Made by a program: the position numbers and the translations under genes. From JAIBJN01 sp035461525 (GTDB lineage: Bacteria; Actinomycetota; Thermoleophilia; Gaiellales; Gaiellaceae): DNA of 7,256 bases. Below, piece by piece: positions 1 to 7,011 of the stretch. Within the stretch, counting starts at the first letter, position 1. The number at the start of each line of letters is the position of its first letter. The notes beneath the pieces are model-generated. The model searched no databases. It was not told the origin of the DNA and saw only the letters and a list, made by a program, of their open reading frames with translations. Location of the stretch: positions 1 through 7,256 of the forward strand of contig DATHVD010000103.1 of NCBI GenBank assembly GCA_035461525.1. The letters are read 5' to 3'.

Positions 1-1
1 G

Positions 2-283
2 GACCAGCAGGACTACGAGGGAACGGGGATCACGGTCCGCGTCGCCCAGGGACTCGAGGTGCCGCGCATGATGCTCCTCGTGAACAAGACGCCGCCCGCG
101 TTCGACTCGGACGCGGTGAAGGCGAAGGTCGAAGAGGCGTACGGCTGCGAGGTCGTGGCGGTGCTCCCGCACGCCGAGGAGATGATGAATCTGGCCAGCG
201 GCGGCATCTTCGTTCTCCGCCACCCGGATCATCCGATGACCGCGTCGTACGAGACGGTCGCTGCGAGACTGAGCGCCGCGTAG
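2..283 (+). CDS. MinD/ParA-family P-loop ATPase, C-terminal fragment (5' end outside window)
   Basis: The frame is open from base 2 and ends at TAG 281-283, leaving the last 93 residues. The Walker A and B motifs would lie left of the window. What remains fits the C-terminal half of a MinD/ParA-type ATPase: a DQQDYEGT segment, then VPRMMLLVNKTPP, where the VNK is the strand-plus-base-recognition motif typical of the family, then AVLPHAEEMMNLASGGIF and a HPDHP stretch, as seen in MinD-like proteins that are not classical cell-division MinD. Such ATPases dimerise on ATP and act as positional switches at membranes or on DNA. The permease gene starts only 10 bases after the stop, so the two are probably co-transcribed. 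A GTG at 59 could serve as a start but would cut the conserved fold, so I treat the gene as truncated by the window edge. The family call is fairly firm. The specific role is not known. Confidence 0.8.
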   Translation, partial: DQQDYEGTGITVRVAQGLEVPRMMLLVNKTPPAFDSDAVKAKVEEAYGCEVVAVLPHAEEMMNLASGGIFVLRHPDHPMTASYETVAARLSAA

Positions 284-293
284 CGCCGCCGCG

Positions 294-2558
294 ATGCCGG
301 CGTCCGGCGACTTCATCTCTCGCGAGGAGCTCCTGGGGGGGCTCCCGGCACGCCGGGCGGCGATGCTCCTCTTCGCGATCGAAGGGCGAACGGCGCGCCT
401 CGTCGACCGGTCGCGGCGCGCGATGGCGCCGGGGGTGACGGAGCGGAGCGCCGAGGAGCGGGAGCGAGCATTCCTGCAGGCCCTTGCGGAGGGTCGCGAC
501 TTGCCTCTCCAGCCGACGATCCAGGACATCGAGCGGTACGCTCCTGCCTGGGCGCCGCTCGTCCCCGCCGATCCCGCCATGCGCGCCGCACTCGCGCACG
601 CGATCGGCGAGCGCTACACGTTCACGGCGCGCCGCGTTCCCGCGCTCCGCGAGGCGCTGGGGCTCGGCGAGGAGGCCGTCGAGGCGGAGCACGCCCGACT
701 CTACGGTCGTCCGCTCGCGACGGTCTTCGACGACACGCTGCCACCGTCGGAGCGGCTCCGCTGGAGGCGGGCTGCGGCAGCGCGGCGGCTCGAAAGCCTT
801 CCCCCCTTCTGGACTGCCTTCGCGCTGACCGTCACGGAGACGGTCGGCGCCGGCATCCTCGCGCTGCCGATTGCGTTCGCCGGCATCGGTCCCCTTCCGG
901 GCATCGCCCTCCTCGTCGTCTTCGGCCTCGTGAACATCGCGACCATCGCTGCGATCGTCGAGGCGATCACGCGCGACGGCGGCATCCGGTACGGCTCCGG
1001 GTACTTCGGCCGGCTTGTCCGGAGCTACCTCGGCAGCGCCGGGAGTGCCGTCCTCACGCCGGCGCTTCTCGTGCTCATGCTGCTCACGCTCGTGGCCTAC
1101 TACGTCGGCGTCGCGACGACGGTCGAGGACGTCACGGGCGTGCCGGCGACGGTCTGGGCCGCGTTCGTCTTCCTCGCCGGCGTCGCGATCCTCCGCCGCG
1201 AGAACCTGAACGCGACGGTCGCGTCCGCGCTCGTCGTGGGCGGCGTCAACATCGCGCTGATGGTGACGCTCGCGGCACTCGCGCTCGGACACGTCCAGAG
1301 CGAGAACCTGCGCCATGCGGATGTTCCGCTCCTCGGTGGCCGGCCGTTCGACTCGTCGGTCCTGACGCTCGTTTTCGGCGTCGTCCTCGCCTCGTACTTC
1401 GGTCACACCTCGGCCGGCAACGCCGCGAAGGTCGTGCTGCGGCGCGATCCCGGCGGCCGCGCGCTGATGCGCGGAAACGTCGCGGCTCTCGTGGTCGCGA
1501 TCGGCTTCTACTGCCTGTGGATCGTCGCGGTCAACGGGGCGGTCGAGCCCTCGAGAATGGCCGACACCACCGGGACGGCCCTGGCACCCCTCGCTGCCGA
1601 GGTCGGGCCCCTGGTTCACGTCTTCGGGACCGTCTTCGTGATCCTCGCGATGGGGATGGGCTCGGTGCACATGGCCCTGGGGGTCTCGAACCAGGTTCGC
1701 GAATGGCTTCCGCCGGGCGCGGCGGCACGAGGGTCGGCTCGAGGCGGGGCGCGGCGCCTCCTCGACCTGGCCGGGGGCCGCAGGTTCTGGCTCGCGATGA
1801 CCCCCGTCGCCGTGACGTTCCTCGTGGTCGAGTGGCTCCTGGCGACGGACCGCGCATCGTTTGCGGCGCCGCTCAGCTTCCTCGGAACGCTCACGATTCC
1901 GCTGGTCGGCGGAATCTTCCCCGTCCTCATGCTGATCGCGAGCCGCCGCAAGGGCGAGTACGTGCCCGCCAGCGTCGTCCACCTGCTCGGCCACCCCGTC
2001 CTCGTCGCTCTCGTGGTCGCGGTGTACCTCGGCGGTCTCCTCGCGCACGGCCTCGTCATCTGGGAGGCGCCGGTCGAGCGCGCGGCGGCGTTGCTCGTCT
2101 TCGCCGTCGTGGTCGTCCTGATGATCGTGTTCGTCCGCCGGGGGGTCTTTGAGCCTCGAGCGTCGATCGAGGTGCGCGCGGACGAGGCGCGCGGCGACCA
2201 CGTCGAGGTCGACGTGATCGCCGGCGGGAAGAGGGTGGAGGGCGCCGCCCGGCTCGGGCTCGCCGGCCGCGCGCCCGAGCGCGCTGCGGGCGGCGACGCG
2301 GACCGCCGACTGGCCGACCTGCGTTCGGTGAGCGTTTCGCTCCCGGAAACGCGCGCCACCCACGTCAAGATCCGCCTTCACCGCGTCACGGCGGAGGGTG
2401 ACTCCGAGCCGCTCGACGCAACGGTCGACGTGCGCGCGCGTCGAGCGGACGATCGCCGGATCGTCCTCGGCCTCGGCGGCGTCGCGACGGCACGCATCGA
2501 CGGCGCGGAGTGCGAGGTCCGCATCGCCTTTCCCGACGGCACCCGCACGCGGGACTGA
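294..2558 (+). CDS. APC-superfamily amino acid permease-like protein with N- and C-terminal soluble domains
   Basis: This is a 754-residue integral membrane protein. Residues 1 to about 170 are soluble, charged and mostly helical, with no signal peptide. About twelve hydrophobic segments follow between residues 172 and 617. The first carries TETVGAGILALP (around 181-192), which matches the glycine-rich, broken first helix of amino acid/polyamine/organocation permeases, especially the aromatic amino acid type. Residues about 620-754 form a second soluble, beta-rich-looking domain. Ordinary family members are roughly 400-500 residues, so this protein has about 300 extra residues at its ends. 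That suggests a regulated transporter or a transporter-like sensor. The substrate cannot be read from sequence. ATG 294 is chosen because it lies just after the ATPase stop and keeps the whole N-terminal domain. No clear Shine-Dalgarno is visible, which fits coupled translation. A response regulator and hybrid kinase follow downstream, so a link to signalling is plausible but inferred. Confidence 0.8.
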   Translation: MPASGDFISREELLGGLPARRAAMLLFAIEGRTARLVDRSRRAMAPGVTERSAEERERAFLQALAEGRDLPLQPTIQDIERYAPAWAPLVPADPAMRAALAHAIGERYTFTARRVPALREALGLGEEAVEAEHARLYGRPLATVFDDTLPPSERLRWRRAAAARRLESLPPFWTAFALTVTETVGAGILALPIAFAGIGPLPGIALLVVFGLVNIATIAAIVEAITRDGGIRYGSGYFGRLVRSYLGSAGSAVLTPALLVLMLLTLVAYYVGVATTVEDVTGVPATVWAAFVFLAGVAILRRENLNATVASALVVGGVNIALMVTLAALALGHVQSENLRHADVPLLGGRPFDSSVLTLVFGVVLASYFGHTSAGNAAKVVLRRDPGGRALMRGNVAALVVAIGFYCLWIVAVNGAVEPSRMADTTGTALAPLAAEVGPLVHVFGTVFVILAMGMGSVHMALGVSNQVREWLPPGAAARGSARGGARRLLDLAGGRRFWLAMTPVAVTFLVVEWLLATDRASFAAPLSFLGTLTIPLVGGIFPVLMLIASRRKGEYVPASVVHLLGHPVLVALVVAVYLGGLLAHGLVIWEAPVERAAALLVFAVVVVLMIVFVRRGVFEPRASIEVRADEARGDHVEVDVIAGGKRVEGAARLGLAGRAPERAAGGDADRRLADLRSVSVSLPETRATHVKIRLHRVTAEGDSEPLDATVDVRARRADDRRIVLGLGGVATARIDGAECEVRIAFPDGTRTRD

Positions 2559-2635
2559 CGAGCCTCTCCCGTGCGACGGTGCTGCGCCCCTCCGATCCGT
2601 GCCGCGCTGCGCCGCTGGAGCACGCGTGCGCCGGG

Positions 2636-2673
2636 CGGTACGATCGCGGGATGGCCGGGCTCGGCGGCTAACG
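2636..2673 (+). promoter_or_regulatory. Possible -10 element and short leader before the response regulator
   Basis: Within the 115-base gap after the permease, TACGAT at 2639-2644 resembles an actinobacterial -10 box. An A that could be the transcription start lies at 2651, seven bases beyond it. The -35 region (around 2616-2621, TGGAGC) is poor. A transcript from 2651 would begin directly with ATG and encode a six-residue peptide (MAGLGG) stopping at TAA 2669-2671, two bases before the regulator's ATG at 2674. No Shine-Dalgarno precedes 2674. This is a weak candidate based on pattern and spacing only. Confidence 0.25.
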
Positions 2674-3393
2674 ATGGCGAACGACGAAGCGCAGATACTC
2701 GTCGTCGACGACGACCCGGTGAACCGGATGCTCCTGGAGCGCTCGCTCGCGAGCCGGGGGCACTCGGTGACGACGGCGGAGAACGGGGAGCAAGCGCTCG
2801 CGTTGCTCCAGTCCGACCCGGGAGGGGGGTTCGACCTCGTCCTCCTCGACATCGTCATGCCGGAGATCGACGGCTACACCGTGCTCGCGCGGATCAAGGA
2901 GCACGAGGCGCTGCGCCACCTCCCGGTGATCATGATCTCCGCCGTGGACGAGCTGGAGAGCGTCGTCCGCTGCATCGAAGCCGGGGCGACCGACTACCTC
3001 CCGAAGCCGTTCGACCCGGCGCTCCTCGAGGCACGGATCAATACGTCGCTCGCCGACAAGCGCCTGCGCGACCTCGAGCTCGAGTACCTGGAACAGGTGC
3101 GCCACGTGATCGAGGGAGCGGCTGCCGTCGAGGAGGGGCGGTTCGAGCCCGAGACGCTCGACGACGTGGCGCGCCGTCCCGACGCGCTCGGGCAGCTCGC
3201 CCGCGTCTTCCAGCGGATGGCCCGGGAGGTCCGCGCGCGCGAGGAACGCCTGCAGCAGCAGGTCGCGGAGCTCCGGATCGAGATCGACGAGGCGCGGCAG
3301 GCGCACAAGGTCGCCGAGATCACGGAAACCGAGTACTTCAAGGGGTTGCGCGAGCAGGCGGCCGCGCTGCGAAGAACGATGGGAGGCTCGTAG
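2674..3393 (+). CDS. Response regulator: receiver domain plus helical C-terminal tail, no DNA-binding domain
   Basis: This is a 239-residue cytosolic protein. Residues about 7-125 form a canonical receiver domain: acidic pocket D12-D14, phospho-acceptor D59 in LLDIVMPEIDGY, S89 as the switch hydroxyl and K111 in LPKPF. Residues about 130-235 are highly charged and predicted helical or coiled coil. They end in VAEITETEYF followed by an LR-rich helix, a tail I recall from other signalling proteins with receiver or cyclic-nucleotide-binding domains. There is no helix-turn-helix, GGDEF, EAL or cyclase domain, so output is probably by protein-protein contact. The frame stays open upstream to 2398, but the receiver fold begins only six residues after ATG 2674 and the upstream translation is low complexity, so 2674 is the start. 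The kinase gene begins 60 bases downstream, and this protein is the natural acceptor from its HPt domain (inferred). Confidence 0.88.
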   Translation: MANDEAQILVVDDDPVNRMLLERSLASRGHSVTTAENGEQALALLQSDPGGGFDLVLLDIVMPEIDGYTVLARIKEHEALRHLPVIMISAVDELESVVRCIEAGATDYLPKPFDPALLEARINTSLADKRLRDLELEYLEQVRHVIEGAAAVEEGRFEPETLDDVARRPDALGQLARVFQRMAREVRAREERLQQQVAELRIEIDEARQAHKVAEITETEYFKGLREQAAALRRTMGGS

Positions 3394-3453
3394 CGTGCGC
3401 GCCGCTCGGGCCTCGACCGCGCCGGATTCGGCGCTCCGCACGCGGAAGAGGAA

Positions 3454-6400
3454 ATGAACGGCGACACGCCGATGTCCGGCGAGGATGACGCGCGCGCGGA
3501 AGCGGAGGGCCTGGCGGGCGACGACAGCGGCGGCTTCTTTCGGGCGCTGCTCGAGGTGAGCCCGACGGCGATCGTGACGATCGACCGCGACGCGAACGTG
3601 ACCTCCTGGAATCCGGCTGCGGAGCACCTCTTCGGCTACACGCGGGCGGACGCGATCGGGCGCAACGTGGACGAGCTGATCGCGAGCACACCCGAGCTGC
3701 GCGCGGAGGCGGCCGGCTACAGCGGCCAGGCGACCGAGGGGGGTTACCTGCGCGCGACCACCCGCCGGATGCGGAAGGACGGGACGCTCGTCGACGTGGA
3801 CCTCCTCGCCGCTCCGGTCGTCGTCGGCGGCGAGCAGGTCGCGACGTTCGCCATCTACCACGACATCTCGGAGCTCCAGCGGCAGAAGCAGTACTACCAG
3901 TCCTTGCTAGAGCTGAGCCCGACGGCGATCGTCACCGTCGACTCAGAGGCGAACGTGACCTCCTGGAATCCGGCCGCGGAGCGGCTCTTCGGCTACACGC
4001 GCGACGAGGCGATCGGGCGGAACGTGGACGACCTTGTCGCGCGTTCGCCTGAGGTTCGAGCGGAGGCTGAGGACGTCAATCGCCAGGCCGCCGGACGGGA
4101 GCAGATTCACCTGGTCACGCGTCGTACGCGCAAGGACGGAACGCTCGTCGACGTCGACGTCGTCGCCGCGCCGATCGTCGTCGGCGGCGAGCCGGTCGCG
4201 ACGTTCGCCATCTACCACGACGTCTCGGAGCTCCAGCGGCAGAAGCAGTATCTGTCGTCGCTCCTCGAGGTGAGCCCGACGGCGATCGTCACGATCGACC
4301 GCGACGCCAACGTGACCTCGTGGAATCCGGCCGCCGAGCGCCTGTTCGGCTACACGCGTGAAGAGGCGCTCGGCCGCAACGTCGACGAGCTCGTTGCCAG
4401 CTCGGCCGAGCTGCGGTCGGAGGCGACGGGGTACAGCACCCAGGCCTCGGGGGGCGGGTACGTCCGCGGAACGACTCGGCGCGTGCGGAAGGACGGAACC
4501 ATCGTCGACGTCGACCTCCTCGCCGCTCCCGTGGTCGTCGGCGGCGAGCAGGTCGGGACGTTCGCGATCTACCACGACATCTCGGAGCTCGTCGGCGCGC
4601 GCCGCGAGGCCGACGCCGCCAACCGGGCGAAGAGCGCCTTCCTCGCGACCATGAGCCACGAGATCCGCACGCCGATGAACGCCGTCATCGGGATGAGCGG
4701 CCTCCTGCTCGAAACGGAGCTCACCCGCGAGCAGCGCGAGTTTGCCGAGGTGATCGCGACGAGCGCGGACGCGCTCCTCACGATCATCGACGAGATCCTC
4801 GACTTCTCGAAGATCGAGGCCGGGAAGCTCGAGCTCGAACACGACGCGTTCGAGCTCCGAGGCTGCCTCGAGTCGGCCTTGGACGTCGTCGCCGCGCGCG
4901 CCGCTGAGAAGGGCCTCGACCTCGCGTACCTCCTCGACCCCGAGGTGCCGCGGTCGATCGTCTCCGACCCGACCCGCCTGCGCCAGATCCTCATCAACCT
5001 CCTCTCCAACGGCGTCAAGTTCACGGAAGCCGGCGAGGTCGTCGCGTCGGCGTCTTCGCAGCCGCTCGACGACGGCCGCCACCGGCTCCACTTCTCCGTG
5101 CGCGACACCGGGATCGGCATCGCACCCGAGCGGATGGACCGCCTCTTCCAATCGTTCAGCCAGGTGGACGCCTCGACGACGCGCCGCTACGGCGGCACCG
5201 GCCTCGGCCTCGCGATCTCCAAGCGGCTGGCCGAGATGATGGGCGGCACCGTGTGGGCGGACAGCGAGCCGGGCGAGGGCTCGACCTTCCACGTCACCAT
5301 CGTGGCCGAGGCCGCGCGTTCGCTCCCCGAGAGCTACGAGGAGCCGAGCCAGCCCGACCTCTCCGGCAAGCGTGTGCTCGTGGTGGACGACAACGCGACC
5401 AACCGCGAGATCCTCGTCCGCTATGCGGAGTCCTGGGGGATGCGTGCGCAGACGACGGGGTCGCCGGGCGAGGCGCTCGAGTGGGTCCGCCGCGGCGATC
5501 CCTTCGATCTCGCGCTCCTGGACATGCAGATGCCGGAGATGGACGGGCTCGCCCTGGCTCGCGCGCTCCGGCGTGAGCGCGATGCAAAAACGCTTCCCCT
5601 CGTTCTCCTCTCGTCGCTCGGGCGGCGGCCCGAGGACGGGCCGGCGCGCGTGGGCTTCGCCGCCCAGCTTGCGAAGCCGATCAAGGCGTCCCAGCTCTAC
5701 GAAACCCTCGTCGGCGTCCTCGCCGCCCGCTCGTCCGCCGCTCCGGCACCGGCCGCTTGCGCAGCGGCGCCTGCCGCCTCGCAGCCGCTTCGCATCCTCC
5801 TCGCGGAGGACAACGAGATGAACCGCAAGGTCGCCCTCGCCTTGCTCGCCCGGATGGGCTACGGCGCGGACCTCGCCGCAAATGGGCTGGATGCACTGGC
5901 CGCCCTGGAAAGGAAACGCTACGACGTCGTGCTCATGGACGTGGAGATGCCCCAGCTGGACGGCCTCGAGACGACGAGGCGGATTCGCGCGCGGTGGCCG
6001 GGCGAGGGCGGGCCGCGCGTCATCGCGATGACGGCCAAGGCGATGCAGGGCGACCGTGAACTTTGCCTCGAAGCCGGAATGGACGACTACCTGGCGAAGC
6101 CGATCCGGCGCCAGGAGCTCGCCGAGGCGCTCGCGCGGAGCGAGCGGCCACGGCCCGTCGACGCCCCCACGACTGGAGAGGGCGAGGTGTTGAGCCCGAC
6201 GGCGCTGGACGACCTCGAGGAGACCGTCGGCGATCGCACGTTCGTCTCCGACCTCATCGACACCTTCCTCGCGGAGTCGCCCCGGCTCGTTAGCGCGCTT
6301 CGCGACGGGCTCGCCCAGCGCGACGACGACGAGGTCCGCCGCGCCGCCCATACCCTGAAGTCGAACGCGCGCACCTTCGGCGCGGGTGCGCTTGCGGATG

Positions 6401-6528
6401 CTTGCGAGGAGCTCGAAGGGTTCGCGCGCGAGTCGAGGCTCGACGAGGCAGCGAAGGCCCTCGAGCGGATGGAGGCGGAGCTCACGCAGGCGAAGGAGGC
6501 TCTCGAGATCCGGCGGCGACGGCTGTGA
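3454..6528 (+). CDS. Cytosolic hybrid histidine kinase: PAS-PAS-PAS-HisKA-HATPase-REC-REC-HPt
   Basis: This 1024-residue sensor kinase has no transmembrane helix or signal peptide. Three PAS domains occupy residues about 32-150, 151-269 and 270-379, each with SPTAIVT and SWNPAAE motifs. The HisKA domain has H402 in MSHEIRTPMN. The ATPase domain shows N519 in the N box (NLLSNGVKFT), the DTGIG G1 box from D551 and the GGTGLGLAI G2 box from G580. Receiver 1 has D645/D646, acceptor D690 and K741. An Ala/Pro-rich linker (about 757-777) leads to receiver 2 with E785/D786, acceptor D829 and K882. The C-terminal HPt domain has H966 in AAHTLKSNARTFGA. All catalytic residues are present, so the full relay H402 to Asp to H966 to an external receiver looks functional, in the style of BarA-type kinases. 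ATG 3454 is preferred over ATG 3472 because GGAAGAGGAA lies directly upstream. The ligand for the PAS domains is unknown. Confidence 0.95.
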   Translation: MNGDTPMSGEDDARAEAEGLAGDDSGGFFRALLEVSPTAIVTIDRDANVTSWNPAAEHLFGYTRADAIGRNVDELIASTPELRAEAAGYSGQATEGGYLRATTRRMRKDGTLVDVDLLAAPVVVGGEQVATFAIYHDISELQRQKQYYQSLLELSPTAIVTVDSEANVTSWNPAAERLFGYTRDEAIGRNVDDLVARSPEVRAEAEDVNRQAAGREQIHLVTRRTRKDGTLVDVDVVAAPIVVGGEPVATFAIYHDVSELQRQKQYLSSLLEVSPTAIVTIDRDANVTSWNPAAERLFGYTREEALGRNVDELVASSAELRSEATGYSTQASGGGYVRGTTRRVRKDGTIVDVDLLAAPVVVGGEQVGTFAIYHDISELVGARREADAANRAKSAFLATMSHEIRTPMNAVIGMSGLLLETELTREQREFAEVIATSADALLTIIDEILDFSKIEAGKLELEHDAFELRGCLESALDVVAARAAEKGLDLAYLLDPEVPRSIVSDPTRLRQILINLLSNGVKFTEAGEVVASASSQPLDDGRHRLHFSVRDTGIGIAPERMDRLFQSFSQVDASTTRRYGGTGLGLAISKRLAEMMGGTVWADSEPGEGSTFHVTIVAEAARSLPESYEEPSQPDLSGKRVLVVDDNATNREILVRYAESWGMRAQTTGSPGEALEWVRRGDPFDLALLDMQMPEMDGLALARALRRERDAKTLPLVLLSSLGRRPEDGPARVGFAAQLAKPIKASQLYETLVGVLAARSSAAPAPAACAAAPAASQPLRILLAEDNEMNRKVALALLARMGYGADLAANGLDALAALERKRYDVVLMDVEMPQLDGLETTRRIRARWPGEGGPRVIAMTAKAMQGDRELCLEAGMDDYLAKPIRRQELAEALARSERPRPVDAPTTGEGEVLSPTALDDLEETVGDRTFVSDLIDTFLAESPRLVSALRDGLAQRDDDEVRRAAHTLKSNARTFGAGALADACEELEGFARESRLDEAAKALERMEAELTQAKEALEIRRRRL
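3547..4590 (+). repeat. Three tandem in-frame PAS repeats, period exactly 357 bases
   Basis: Inside the kinase gene, three copies start at 3547, 3904 and 4261. Corresponding codons are 357 bases (119 residues) apart in both steps, for example the Ser of SPTAIVT at 3559, 3916 and 4273, and the final GAGCTC at 3871, 4228 and 4585. There are no length differences between copies. By hand count, copies 1 and 3 share roughly 84% of residues, and copies 1 and 2 roughly 70%. At the DNA level, 3841-3893 and 4198-4250 differ at one base in 53. This indicates duplication of a PAS unit with its linker, perhaps with later gene conversion. The third copy loses the QRQKQY linker and runs straight into the HisKA signalling helix. 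Confidence 0.93.
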
Positions 6529-6659
6529 ACGACAAGCGAGACCGGCCAGTCGGTGCTCCGCGCTCGCCGCGGCGCCACGACCTCGTCTCAAAGTGGAAAC
6601 GAGTTCGAGCGGGCGGCGGCCGAGGCCGGCAGGGCACGCTACGCGGCCGAGGCCTTTGA
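6525..6659 (+). CDS. Doubtful 44-residue basic ORF overlapping the kinase stop
   Basis: A GTG at 6525-6527 overlaps the kinase TGA (6526-6528) in a GTGA arrangement of the kind used for translational coupling. The frame runs to TGA 6657-6659. The predicted peptide is short, very Arg/Gly-rich (VNDKRDRPVGAPRSP at the start) and low in complexity. It matches nothing I recognise, and no Shine-Dalgarno is suitably placed. In DNA of this composition such an ORF can easily arise by chance. It is listed only because of the overlap geometry. Confidence 0.12.
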   Translation: MNDKRDRPVGAPRSPRRHDLVSKWKRVRAGGGRGRQGTLRGRGL

Positions 6660-6666
6660 CGGCCGC
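6613..6666. repeat. 12-base direct repeat and GC-rich inverted repeat downstream of the kinase
   Basis: GCGGCCGAGGCC occurs at 6616-6627 and again at 6643-6654. GCGGCC at 6643-6648 can pair with GGCCGC at 6661-6666 across a 12-base loop. No T-tract follows, so this is not a standard intrinsic terminator, although it might help transcription end after the kinase. In such GC-rich DNA, chance is a real alternative. Confidence 0.3.
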
Positions 6667-6840
6667 TTCGAGCTGCGCGTCGGAGAGGTAGGCGCCGGGC
6701 CGAGGCGCAGGTAGCGGGCGCGAGCGTCGGTCATGACTGACTGCTGCGCGAGACGGCGGTTGAGCTCACCCGCATTGGGGCGACTCGAGGACGAGGAAGG
6801 CGTCGAAGATACCCAGGTCTACCGAAATCGAGCCGCCGAA
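6637..6840 (-). pseudogene. Possible frameshifted gene remnant, family not recognised
   Basis: Read on the minus strand from 6840 downward, three segments in different frames each look protein-like with G/C-ending codons and join in sensible order. SISVDLGIFDAFLVLE (from about 6828) stops at TGA 6768-6766. NRRLAQQSVMTDARARYL begins about 6761, one frame over. AYLSDAQLEAAVKGLG begins about 6693 after a further shift. One extra G near 6770 and about five extra bases (CCCGG) near 6700 would account for the breaks. Further upstream, MPMLVTMPEVRRLDF (from about 6868) may belong to the same protein with another shift. I cannot name the family. Mirror-strand open frames are common in high-GC DNA, so this could be chance, though plus-strand frames opposite the middle segment carry stops. 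Confidence 0.3.
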
Positions 6841-6949
6841 CCTCGGGCATCGTGACCAGCATGGGCATTGCCTAGCCTGGCGCGCAACGTTGCCTCGTCA
6901 GGTGAGTTAGCGGCTCAGAGCCCTACCATCCATGCGTTCCCGAGGAAAG

Positions 6950-7011
6950 CGGCGGGGGTGGGATTCGAACCCACGGAGCCGTGTCACGGGCTCGGCGATT
7001 TCAAGACCGCC
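6950..7011 (-). tRNA. tRNA-Ser (UGA-type) 3'-half remnant, probably not functional
   Basis: On the minus strand, reading 7011 to 6950, the sequence gives an anticodon stem-loop, a long class II variable arm, a T arm and an acceptor 3' strand. On plus coordinates the T stem is 6958-6962 with 6970-6974 around the loop ATTCGAA. The variable arm pairs 6976-6980 (GAGCC) with 6989-6993 (GGCTC). The anticodon stem pairs 6995-6999 with 7006-7010, and its loop (CTTGAA on the minus strand) has six bases instead of seven, one A short of the serine TGA loop CTTGAAA. The acceptor 3' strand is CCCCGCC with discriminator G, and no CCA is encoded. No D arm and no matching 5' acceptor GGCGGGG occurs up to the window edge. 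The 5' half is therefore missing, as expected for an integrase attachment scar or a broken tRNA gene. Confidence 0.6.

Noticed and set aside
2398..2673. Upstream extension of the response regulator to a GTG at 2398
   Set aside because: The added 92 residues overlap the permease end, are Ser/Arg low-complexity and precede a receiver domain that already starts naturally at 2674.
30..2858. 942-codon open frame on the minus strand
   Set aside because: It lies opposite the permease and the ATPase end. The translation is rich in Arg, Asp, Glu and His with no recognisable domain, as expected for the mirror of GC3-biased coding DNA.
2668..3861. 397-codon open frame on the minus strand spanning the regulator and kinase start
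   Set aside because: It has the same mirror composition and no domain, and it crosses two well-supported + strand genes.
3547..4590. CRISPR-like or satellite array, because of the regular repetition
   Set aside because: The 357-base units are in-frame PAS coding sequence with no short repeats and spacers.
3943..6591. 882-codon open frame on the minus strand
   Set aside because: It lies fully opposite the hybrid kinase, whose domains and catalytic residues are all intact on the + strand. It is an antisense shadow.
6529..6714. Read-through of the kinase TGA into 61 further in-frame codons to TAG 6712-6714
   Set aside because: The HPt domain is complete before the TGA and the extension shows no domain. 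Long stop-free runs are expected at this GC content.
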